Part shown: positions 1 to 5,166 of the stretch, piece after piece | Layout: each line of letters begins with the position of its first letter | Numbering within the stretch: position 1 is the first letter of the stretch | DNA from: Pseudomonadota bacterium | Lineage (GTDB): Bacteria > Pseudomonadota > Alphaproteobacteria > Sphingomonadales > Sphingomonadaceae | Length of the DNA stretch: 5,166 nucleotides | Direction of reading: 5' to 3' | Assembly (NCBI GenBank): GCA_023424275.1 | Contig: JAFAED010000075.1 | Span: forward strand, 1 to 5,166 | Program-made: the position numbers and the translations under genes | Notes under the pieces: model-generated | Databases searched by the model: none | What the model was told of the DNA's origin: nothing | What the model saw: the letters and a program-made list of their open reading frames with translations, nothing else

Positions 1-721
1 GCTCCCAGTCGAGCACCGCGAGCACCTCGGGCCGGTCCTTCGCGAAGATCATGTTGTCGATGCGGTAATCGCCATGGACGACGCTCGTGCGCGTCTGCTC
101 GGGCAGCGTCGCGGGCAGCCATGCGATCAGCCGCTCCATCTCGTCCATCGTTTCGGTTTCGGAGAGCTTGTACTGCTTCGTCCAGCGATCGACCTGACGC
201 CCGAAATAATTGCCGGGCTTGCCGAAGTCGGAAAGCCCCGCCGCCTCGATATCGACGCTGTGCAGCGCGGCGAGCGTATCGATCATCGCCTCATAGGTCG
301 CGCGGCGATTCTCGGGCGTCGAACCCGGCATCGCGCCGTCCCAGATCGTCTGGCCGTCGACCATGCCCATCACATAGAACCAGCTGCCGACGACATCGTC
401 ATCGGTGCAGAGGCCGTACTGGCGCGCGACGGGAAAACCCATCTTATGCAGTCCCGACTGCACCTTATACTCGCGATCGACCGCATGCGCCGAGGGCAGC
501 AGCGGGCCGAACGGCTTGCGCCGCAGCACATAATTACCCGACGGAGCCGAGATCTTGTACGTCGGGTTCGACTGTCCGCCGGCGAACTTGCCCTGCGTCA
601 GCGGACCTTCGAAGCCCTCGACATTCGCTTCCATCCACGCGGTCAGCTTGGCCTCGTCGAGCACATCGGCACCCTCGGGCGCGACGGTGCCGCTGAAGGC
701 CTTTTGCGCGTCGAGCGTCAC
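1..721 (-). CDS. APH-fold phosphotransferase, ACAD10/11 kinase-domain type (3' end cut by window edge)
   Basis: The first 240 codons of a small-molecule kinase of the aminoglycoside phosphotransferase (APH) fold are present and open throughout. Visible features in order: a glycine-rich nucleotide loop GKFAGGQSNPTY (residues 44-55), the strand YVLRRKP (64-70) with the likely ATP-binding lysine K69, a glutamate in VDREY (E84), the catalytic loop VHGDYRIDN (215-223) with D218 as presumed base and N223 as metal ligand, and LDWE (237-240), where D238 takes the DFG role. Relatives are usually about 340-355 residues, so roughly 100 C-terminal residues lie outside the window. The start is a GTG whose last two bases lie in the upstream ADH stop codon (GTGA overlap). 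I see no strong Shine-Dalgarno, so translation is probably coupled to the ADH. The style is that of acyl-CoA-associated kinases (ACAD10/11 N-terminal half, LvaA), not antibiotic-resistance enzymes. The exact substrate is unknown; phosphorylation of a hydroxyacyl-CoA is inference from family and from the nearby ACAD. Confidence 0.9.
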   Translation of the reverse strand, partial: MTLDAQKAFSGTVAPEGADVLDEAKLTAWMEANVEGFEGPLTQGKFAGGQSNPTYKISAPSGNYVLRRKPFGPLLPSAHAVDREYKVQSGLHKMGFPVARQYGLCTDDDVVGSWFYVMGMVDGQTIWDGAMPGSTPENRRATYEAMIDTLAALHSVDIEAAGLSDFGKPGNYFGRQVDRWTKQYKLSETETMDEMERLIAWLPATLPEQTRTSVVHGDYRIDNMIFAKDRPEVLAVLDWE

Positions 722-1809
722 TGGTCGAACACGATCACCGACCGCGCGGCGTCGCCCTTCCTCATCTTGTCGAAGCCTTCGTTGACCTTGGCGAGCGGGA
801 TCGTCTCGGCGACGATGCTGTCGAGGTCGAGCAGTCCGCGGAGGTAGAAGTCGACGAGCCGCGGGATGTCGACCGGGAAGCGGTTGCCGCCCATGATCGC
901 GCCCTGCAACTTCTTGCCCGAGAGCAGGTCCATTGCGCTGAGCCCGACCTTCTCGGCGAGCGGCATCATGCCGAGGATCGTCGCGGTGCCGCCGCGACGC
1001 AGCGACGCGACCGCGAGGCTGGCCGACGCCGGACGGCCCACGGCCTCGATTGCATGGTCGACGCCGCCCTTCGAGATTTCGAGGATCTGCTTCGCGGCAT
1101 CGTCCGACAGCGCGTCGACGACATCGGTGGCGCCCAGCTTCTTCGCGAGTTCGCGTTTCTCGGGAACCGGGTCGGCGGCGATGATGCGCCCCGCACCCGC
1201 GATCTTCGCGGCGTTGATCGTCGCGAGCCCGACGCCGCCGCAGCCGACGACCGCGACGGTCTCACCGGGCGTCACCTTGCACGCGTTGAAGAGCGTCCCC
1301 GCGCCCGTCGTCACCGCGCAGCCGATCACGGCGGCGCGGTCGAGCGGCATGTCGGGGTCGATCGCGACGCACGCATGTTCGTGGACCAGCATGACTTCTG
1401 AAAAGGCCGAGAGGTTGAGCATCTGGTTCACCGGCGATCCGTCGGGGCGCGTGATGCGCGGCGCCGATCCCGCCGGCCGCCGCGTGTCGCCGCCCATGCA
1501 CAAAGACATGCGCCCGCTGACGCAATATTCGCAGTGACCGCAGAAGGCCGACAGGCAGGTGACGACCGCGTCGCCGACCTTGACCGTGCGCACTTCGCTG
1601 CCGACCGCCTCGACGATCCCCGCGGCCTCATGGCCGGGGATCGCGGGCAGGGGATGCGGATAGGCGCCGTCGATGAAATGCAGGTCCGAATGGCAAAGCC
1701 CGCAAGCGGCGGTGCGGATGCGCACCTCGTGCGGGCCGCAGTCGGCAACGACGACATCCTCGATCGACAGCGGCTTGCCCGGCTCGATCAGAATCGCGGC
1801 TTTGGTCAT
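718..1809 (-). CDS. Zn-dependent medium-chain alcohol dehydrogenase (AdhC/class III-like)
   Basis: A complete 363-residue NAD(P)-dependent alcohol dehydrogenase that would interconvert an alcohol and an aldehyde or ketone in the cytoplasm. The GroES-like domain comes first, with catalytic-zinc ligands C39 (in CGLCHSD), H60 (GHE, 59-61) and C164 (GCAVTTGAG, 163-171). The structural-zinc cysteines are C90, C93, C96 and C104. The Rossmann domain has the dinucleotide loop GCGGVG (189-194), and D213 at the end of the second strand favours NAD over NADP. All zinc ligands are present, so the enzyme looks intact, and length fits the family (about 360-375). The ATG start is supported by AGGGAGAG seven bases upstream. 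The gene follows the acyl-CoA dehydrogenase by 66 bases and overlaps the kinase start by four, so it sits in the middle of one transcription unit. A substrate linked to the hydroxy- or keto-acid handled by its neighbours is inference. Family-level call is firm; substrate and NAD preference are not proven. Confidence 0.95.
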   Translation of the reverse strand: MTKAAILIEPGKPLSIEDVVVADCGPHEVRIRTAACGLCHSDLHFIDGAYPHPLPAIPGHEAAGIVEAVGSEVRTVKVGDAVVTCLSAFCGHCEYCVSGRMSLCMGGDTRRPAGSAPRITRPDGSPVNQMLNLSAFSEVMLVHEHACVAIDPDMPLDRAAVIGCAVTTGAGTLFNACKVTPGETVAVVGCGGVGLATINAAKIAGAGRIIAADPVPEKRELAKKLGATDVVDALSDDAAKQILEISKGGVDHAIEAVGRPASASLAVASLRRGGTATILGMMPLAEKVGLSAMDLLSGKKLQGAIMGGNRFPVDIPRLVDFYLRGLLDLDSIVAETIPLAKVNEGFDKMRKGDAARSVIVFDQ

Positions 1810-1814
1810 TCATG

Positions 1815-1822
1815 CTCTCCCT
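1815..1822 (-). promoter_or_regulatory. Ribosome binding site of the Zn-ADH
   Basis: AGGGAGAG on the minus strand; its AGGGAG core ends seven bases before the ATG at 1809. This fixes the start of the ADH. Another ATG, four bases further upstream at 1813, is in a different frame and opens only a shadow frame. Confidence 0.7.
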
Positions 1823-1833
1823 ATGAGAGATTG

Positions 1834-1864
1834 GCCGTTCGTCCCGCAGTGCGGCACGAACGGC
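1834..1864. repeat. Imperfect stem-loop between ACAD and ADH genes
   Basis: Nine-base perfect arms (GCCGTTCGT at 1834-1842, ACGAACGGC at 1856-1864) enclose one C/C mismatch and four more pairs around an AGT loop, giving 13 pairs in 31 bases. It lies in the 66-base spacer, 11 bases past the ACAD stop codon and upstream of the ADH ribosome binding site. No T tract follows on the minus strand, so it does not look like a classic intrinsic terminator. It could protect the 3' end of the ACAD message, attenuate read-through, or be a small REP-like element. From memory, CCGTTCGT...ACGAACGG arms recur in intergenic hairpins of sphingomonad genomes, but this was not checked. Confidence 0.7.
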
Positions 1865-1875
1865 GATAGGGTGGA

Positions 1876-3165
1876 TTAACGCGAAACGCCGATGTCGCCC
1901 GACGAGAAGCCCGGCTCGCTCGCCTCGCTGTGCTTGGCGAATTCGATGCGGGCGATTGCGCGCTCGTGCACTTCGTCGGGACCGTCGGCGAGGCGCAGGG
2001 TCCGCTGATGCGCATAGGCCTTGGCGAGCCCGAAATCCTCGGCCACGCCGCCGGCGCCATGCGCCTGGATCGCATCGTCGATGATCTGCAGCGCCATCGT
2101 CGGTGCCTGCACCTTGATCATCGCGATCTCGGCGGCGGCCGACTTGTTGCCGACCTTGTCCATCATGTCGGCGGCCTTGAGGCACAAGAGGCGCGTCATC
2201 TCGATATCGATGCGCGCGCGCGCGATGCGATGCTCCCAGATGCTATATTCGGCGATCTTCTTGCCGAAGGCGACGCGCGACTGGAGCCGCTTCGCCATTT
2301 TGGCGATCGCTTCCTCGGCGACGCCGATCGTGCGCATGCAATGGTGGATACGGCCCGGCCCGAGGCGCCCCTGCGCGATCTCGAAACCGCGGCCTTCGCC
2401 CAGCAGCATCGCTTCCTCGGCGTTGACGCGGACGTCCTTCAGCTCGATTTCCATATGGCCGTGCGGCGCGTCGTCATAACCGAAGACGGGCAGGTGGCGC
2501 TTGATGTTCACGCCCGGCGCGTTGAGCGGCATCAGCACCATCGACTGCTGTGCGTGGCGCTTCGCGGCAAAGTCGGTCTTGCCCATCACGATCGCGATCT
2601 CGCAGCGCGGATCGCCCGCGCCCGACGACCACCATTTGGTGCCGTTGATGATATAATCGTCGCCATCGCGCTCGATCCGCGTCTCGATATTCGTCGCGTC
2701 GGACGATGCGACCGCGGGCTCGGTCATCAGGAACGCCGAACGGATCTGGCCGTTCATCAGGCGGCCGAGATATTTCTCCTTCTGCGCGCGCGTCCCGTAA
2801 CGGTGGAACACTTCCATATTGCCCGTGTCGGGCGCCGAGCAGTTGAAGACTTCGCTCGCGAAGCCGACGCGGCCCATCTCCTCGGCGCACAGCGCATATT
2901 CGAGGTTGGTGAGCCCGGGGCCTTCAAATTCGAAGGTCTCGTCGACATGGTGGTGCGCGCCGCTGCGCGGCGGCATGAACAGGTTCCAGATGCCGGCGTC
3001 CTTGGCTTCCGCCTTCAGATCCTCGACGATCTGGATGACTTTCCAGCGATCGCCGGCCTTGTCCTGCTCATTATAGGTGGGGACGGCGGGGCGAACCTTG
3101 CGCTCGATGAAATCGCGCACCCGATCGCGCCAATAGACCTGCCGGTCGGTAAGGTCGAAATCCAT
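1876..3165 (-). CDS. Acyl-CoA dehydrogenase, ACAD10/11-like
   Basis: A 429-residue FAD-dependent acyl-CoA dehydrogenase from the chosen ATG. In order: N-terminal helical domain; the [13 protein letters not shown] stretch (107-119) typical of the ACAD11 branch; the flavin/substrate segment [13 protein letters not shown] (147-159); [10 protein letters not shown] (177-186) in the beta domain; [12 protein letters not shown] (228-239); [13 protein letters not shown] (266-278); [10 protein letters not shown] (297-306); and QAHGAGG (367-373) near the FAD pyrophosphate. Where MCAD-type enzymes carry the catalytic glutamate in YEGT, this one reads ADGPDEVH, so D394 is the likely base by eye alignment. 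The alternative GTG start at 3192 would add nine residues, but AAGGAAG just before the inner ATG makes 3165 the better choice. A palindromic operator lies right upstream, making this the first gene of a unit with the ADH and kinase. Function: alpha,beta-oxidation of an acyl-CoA, or processing of a phosphorylated 4-hydroxyacyl-CoA with the kinase. Electron transfer would pass to ETF, not encoded here. Family call is firm; substrate is inferred. Confidence 0.95.
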   Translation of the reverse strand: MDFDLTDRQVYWRDRVRDFIERKVRPAVPTYNEQDKAGDRWKVIQIVEDLKAEAKDAGIWNLFMPPRSGAHHHVDETFEFEGPGLTNLEYALCAEEMGRVGFASEVFNCSAPDTGNMEVFHRYGTRAQKEKYLGRLMNGQIRSAFLMTEPAVASSDATNIETRIERDGDDYIINGTKWWSSGAGDPRCEIAIVMGKTDFAAKRHAQQSMVLMPLNAPGVNIKRHLPVFGYDDAPHGHMEIELKDVRVNAEEAMLLGEGRGFEIAQGRLGPGRIHHCMRTIGVAEEAIAKMAKRLQSRVAFGKKIAEYSIWEHRIARARIDIEMTRLLCLKAADMMDKVGNKSAAAEIAMIKVQAPTMALQIIDDAIQAHGAGGVAEDFGLAKAYAHQRTLRLADGPDEVHERAIARIEFAKHSEASEPGFSSGDIGVSR

Positions 3166-3170
3166 CTGCG

Positions 3171-3177
3171 CTTCCTT
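3171..3177 (-). promoter_or_regulatory. Ribosome binding site deciding the ACAD start
   Basis: AAGGAAG on the minus strand; its AAGGA core ends seven bases before the ATG at 3165. It would lie inside the coding region if the upstream in-frame GTG at 3192 were used, so it argues for the shorter 429-residue product. Confidence 0.75.
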
Positions 3178-3181
3178 TCCC

Positions 3182-3197
3182 TTTACGTTCACGTAAA
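3182..3197. promoter_or_regulatory. Perfect 16-bp palindromic operator upstream of the ACAD operon
   Basis: TTTACGT and ACGTAAA form a perfect inverted repeat of 7-base arms with a 2-base spacer, in the 110-base gap ahead of the acyl-CoA dehydrogenase and 17 bases before its start codon. It is AT-rich against a GC-rich background, which makes chance occurrence unlikely. Size and symmetry fit a dimeric regulator. The ACGT-centred half-sites resemble, from memory, motifs described for LiuR-type MerR-family regulators of branched-chain amino acid and acyl-CoA catabolism in proteobacteria; TetR-type acyl-CoA-responsive repressors are an alternative. No regulator gene is in the window. Its position next to the ribosome binding site suits repression or road-block control; no convincing -35/-10 pair was found to place it against a promoter. 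Confidence 0.75.
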
Positions 3198-3275
3198 CCC
3201 TTGGACCGATTCGTCGGCCTTGCCAAGTCCCGCTGCCTGAAAATTACATCATTCCGCCGCTACGCGACATGTTCG

Positions 3276-4736
3276 TTACGGATGCGCTCCCGTGGCATCG
3301 GGTTCGGCGCGCGCGGTGTCGCCCAACAGGGCGAGCCGCGCCTCGTGGTCGGCGCGCGAGATCGGGAATTTGCGCATCACGATCAGCCCCAGCGTGCCAA
3401 TGACGAGCACCGCGAGTGCATAGCCAAGCGCGAGGTCGGTGAGCACCGCCTCGCCGACCTCGCCGGGTGCGGCGTTCGCGGGAAAGGCGGCAAAGGACAG
3501 GATCTGGCCGGCAAGGAAGATGCCGATCCCGGTCGCGCATTTCTGCATGAAGAAATAGCCTGCGAAGAACAGGCCCTCCGACCGGCGCCCCGTCTCGCTC
3601 TGCGATGCCTCGACGACGTCGGCCATCATCGACGACGACAGGATCATCAGGATGATCGAGAAGGTGTTGCTGACAAACACCAGCGCAAACATCGTCGCGA
3701 CGCTCGGCTTGCCGGGCAGGCCGGGGAACACGCCCTGGATCCACGCGAAATAGATGCCGCTATTGACGAGCAGCGCGATCGCGCCCGCGACGATCGCGCC
3801 GTCGCGTTTGCCGAGCCACGCCGACATCGGCGCAACGAGCAGGAAGGCCGCGATCATCGTGCCGAACAGCAGGAAGACATAAGCGACCATTTCGCCCTGC
3901 GTGAACTGCCAGAAAAAGCCGAGCAGATAATTGTTCATCGAAAAGGTGATGCCCTGATTGACGAAGCCGAACAGCGCCGCGAACACCAGCCACAGGAAGG
4001 CGCGGTTCGAAAGCGTGTCGCGCATCTCGCCGAGCACCTGCCGCAGCGTCGTTTTCGGTTTGACGTCGTCGAGGTTCGATACGGCAATGCGTTTATGTTG
4101 CCCCATCGCCGAAATCAGCACCGCGCCCGCCATCAGCAGAGCGCCGGTCAGTGCATAAGGGAAATAGCCGTCGGGATCGACAAGCCCCTTGGCGCCGCCA
4201 AAGAAGACGCCATAGGCGAGCAGCAGGATCAGAAGACCGCCGCCCCAGCCGAACAGGAAACGGTATCGCATCACTGCGGTCCGCTCGTCATAGTCGGCGG
4301 TCAGTTCGGGTACGATCGCGACCGACGGCACCTCGCACATCGACACGAGCGATCGCACGATGATCGCGAAACCGATCAGCCAGGCGACGGTCATCGCGTC
4401 GCTCATCGCGGGCGGATTCCACAGCAGCATCCACATGATCGCGAGCGGGATCGGGGCGCCGTAAAGCCAGGGCAGGCGGCGACCCCAACGGCTGCGCGTG
4501 CGGTCGGTGAGTTCGCCGATCACGGGATCGACGAAGGCATCGGCGATCAGCGCAACCATGATGGCAAAGCCCACGATGCCGGGATCGAGTCCGATCACCT
4601 GATTGTAAAACAGCATCAGGAAGGTCGAAAAACCGTTGTCCTTGACACCATAGGCGATGCTGCCGAGCCCGTGCGTGGCCTTCAGCCAGACGGGCAGCGT
4701 TTCGGCTTTCGGCGCACCGGCGCCGACTCGGCTCAC
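3276..4736 (-). CDS. GPH-family (MelB-like) cation symporter, MFS superfamily
   Basis: A 486-residue inner-membrane transporter with roughly 11-12 hydrophobic segments and a polar C-terminal tail. The helix II-III signature DPVIGELTDRTRSRWGRR (70-87) and the later EVPSVAIVPELTADYDERT (135-153) are hallmarks of glycoside-pentoside-hexuronide:cation symporters. By eye alignment with E. coli MelB, D66 and D70 match its cation-site D55 and D59, and E135 takes the place of D124, so cation coupling looks retained. An in-frame ATG at 4811 would give 511 residues, but the extra 25 are Arg/Gly-rich and overlap the SDR. The GTG at 4736 is preferred because GGAG lies seven bases ahead and it forms a GTGA overlap with the SDR stop. 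Despite the family name, members in catabolic clusters may carry non-sugar organic acids or glycosides; the neighbours here (SDR, ACAD, ADH, kinase) favour a small organic compound, but that is inference. Family firm, cargo unknown. Confidence 0.92.
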   Translation of the reverse strand: MSRVGAGAPKAETLPVWLKATHGLGSIAYGVKDNGFSTFLMLFYNQVIGLDPGIVGFAIMVALIADAFVDPVIGELTDRTRSRWGRRLPWLYGAPIPLAIMWMLLWNPPAMSDAMTVAWLIGFAIIVRSLVSMCEVPSVAIVPELTADYDERTAVMRYRFLFGWGGGLLILLLAYGVFFGGAKGLVDPDGYFPYALTGALLMAGAVLISAMGQHKRIAVSNLDDVKPKTTLRQVLGEMRDTLSNRAFLWLVFAALFGFVNQGITFSMNNYLLGFFWQFTQGEMVAYVFLLFGTMIAAFLLVAPMSAWLGKRDGAIVAGAIALLVNSGIYFAWIQGVFPGLPGKPSVATMFALVFVSNTFSIILMILSSSMMADVVEASQSETGRRSEGLFFAGYFFMQKCATGIGIFLAGQILSFAAFPANAAPGEVGEAVLTDLALGYALAVLVIGTLGLIVMRKFPISRADHEARLALLGDTARAEPDATGAHP

Positions 4737-5166
4737 GCGGCGGCTCCGGCTTTCGCCGCTTCCTCCATCGCCAGCAGGGCGTCGAACATGCCCGGCGTTT
4801 GCTTGTCCCACGCATGGCGCTGCCCGATCGTCAGCCCGCCGTCGACGAGCAGGTGCGTGCCCGTCATGAACGAGCTTTCCTCGCTCGCGAGATAGGCGAC
4901 CGCGTTCGCGATATCCTCGGGCTGGCCGCCGCGCGCAACGGGCTGGGCGTTCGCGCTCATCTCGGCGATCACCGCATTCGCCTGCGTTTTGAACTCGCCG
5001 GGTACGTCGAGCGAGGCGGTGAAGATATTGGTGTTGATGAAGCCGGGGCAGATGGCGTTCACGCGGATGCCATATTGCGCCAAATCGGTGGCCGCGACCT
5101 TGCTGAGGTGCAGCACGCCGGCCTTGGCGACCGCATAGGCGATCGGCGAATAGCCCGCGCCGAGCG
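4733..5166 (-). CDS. Short-chain dehydrogenase/reductase, C-terminal part (5' end cut by window edge)
   Basis: The last 143 residues of a classical SDR oxidoreductase are visible; the reading frame is open to the window edge, so the N-terminal Rossmann half with its TGxxxGxG motif and the catalytic serine (about 110-120 residues if the length is usual) lie outside. The fragment opens just before the active-site YAVAK (visible residues 10-14, Tyr and Lys of the YxxxK motif), then shows RVNAICPG (34-41), typical of the strand and loop that contact the nicotinamide, and ends its core with VDGG (107-110). About 33 residues follow DGG, longer than the few residues usual in this family, and form an Ala/Glu-rich, probably helical tail. 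The enzyme would oxidise a hydroxyl or reduce a ketone with NAD(P). Its stop overlaps the symporter start, so the two are likely one operon. Substrate cannot be stated, and cofactor preference depends on the missing part. Confidence 0.93.
   Translation of the reverse strand, partial: LGAGYSPIAYAVAKAGVLHLSKVAATDLAQYGIRVNAICPGFINTNIFTASLDVPGEFKTQANAVIAEMSANAQPVARGGQPEDIANAVAYLASEESSFMTGTHLLVDGGLTIGQRHAWDKQTPGMFDALLAMEEAAKAGAAA
4744..4747 (-). promoter_or_regulatory. Ribosome binding site supporting the GTG start of the symporter
   Basis: GGAG on the minus strand, seven bases before the GTG at 4736 and inside the 3' end of the SDR gene. Together with the GTGA stop/start overlap it selects this start over the in-frame ATG at 4811. 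Confidence 0.55.

Noticed and set aside
1..721. Aminoglycoside-resistance gene
   Set aside because: The fold is shared, but the surrounding motifs (GGQSNPTY, YVLRRKP) and the acyl-CoA operon fit the ACAD10/11-type kinases, not resistance enzymes.
74..847. 257-codon open frame on the plus strand
   Set aside because: Antisense to the phosphotransferase with its intact kinase motifs; no domain of its own.
866..1537. 223-codon open frame on the plus strand
   Set aside because: Antisense to the Zn-ADH, whose zinc ligands and Rossmann motif leave no doubt about the coding strand.
3166..3192. GTG at 3192 as the ACAD start
   Set aside because: It falls inside the palindrome and would bury a good Shine-Dalgarno (AAGGAAG) that is well spaced for the ATG at 3165.
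3204..3219. Short hairpin GGCCGA/TCGGTC after the symporter as a terminator
   Set aside because: Only six pairs including a G-U, and no T run follows on the minus strand.
3198..3226. TTGGCA as a -35 box for the ACAD operon
   Set aside because: No acceptable -10 hexamer at 16-19 bases; the promoter cannot be placed by eye.
1930..3240. 436-codon open frame on the plus strand
   Set aside because: Antisense to the clearly homologous ACAD, low-complexity Arg/Asp/Leu/Ala composition, no family motif.
4737..4811. ATG at 4811 as the symporter start
   Set aside because: The extra 25 residues are Arg/Gly-rich, unlike the N-terminus of the family, and overlap the SDR gene; the GTG at 4736 has a ribosome binding site and a coupled GTGA junction.
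3201..4895. 564-codon open frame on the plus strand
   Set aside because: It lies antisense to the symporter and SDR, is rich in Arg/His/Asp/Gln with no recognisable domain, and arises from the third-position GC bias of the real genes.

Overview
The window comes from a high-GC proteobacterial chromosome. The protein styles (ACAD11-like acyl-CoA dehydrogenase, GPH-type transporter, SDR with a long C-terminal tail), together with strong G/C bias at third codon positions, suggest an alphaproteobacterium of the Sphingomonadales (Sphingopyxis/Novosphingobium-like). That placement is inference from familiarity, with no rRNA or marker gene to confirm it. All five genes lie on the minus strand, so transcription runs from high to low coordinates. 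No RNA gene, insertion sequence, CRISPR array or origin was seen.

Upstream unit (5166 to 3276): the C-terminal part of a classical short-chain dehydrogenase/reductase, entering from the right edge, followed by a GPH-family (MelB-like) cation symporter. The transporter's GTG start overlaps the SDR stop in a GTGA junction, so the two are probably co-transcribed and translationally coupled.

A 110-base gap follows. It carries a perfect 16-base palindrome (TTTACGT-2 nt-ACGTAAA), which looks like a regulator-binding site just ahead of the next gene. It is the only clear control element in the window.

Downstream unit (3165 to beyond 1): an acyl-CoA dehydrogenase strongly resembling the dehydrogenase half of ACAD10/ACAD11; then, after a 66-base spacer holding a stem-loop, a medium-chain Zn-dependent alcohol dehydrogenase; then, by another GTGA overlap, an APH-fold small-molecule kinase that runs off the left edge after its catalytic loop and metal-binding LDWE motif.

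Working model (inference): import of a small organic compound by the symporter, oxidation or reduction at hydroxyl/carbonyl groups by the SDR and the Zn-ADH, and catabolism of an acyl-CoA by the dehydrogenase with the kinase. An APH-type kinase encoded beside an ACAD11-type dehydrogenase matches the two halves of animal ACAD10/11, and the kinase/dehydrogenase pair of bacterial levulinate catabolism (LvaA/LvaC), where a 4-hydroxyacyl-CoA is phosphorylated so that its hydroxyl can be removed. The most interesting idea here is therefore a split 4-hydroxyacyl-CoA degradation module with a Zn-ADH gene between its halves. The natural substrate cannot be read from the sequence.
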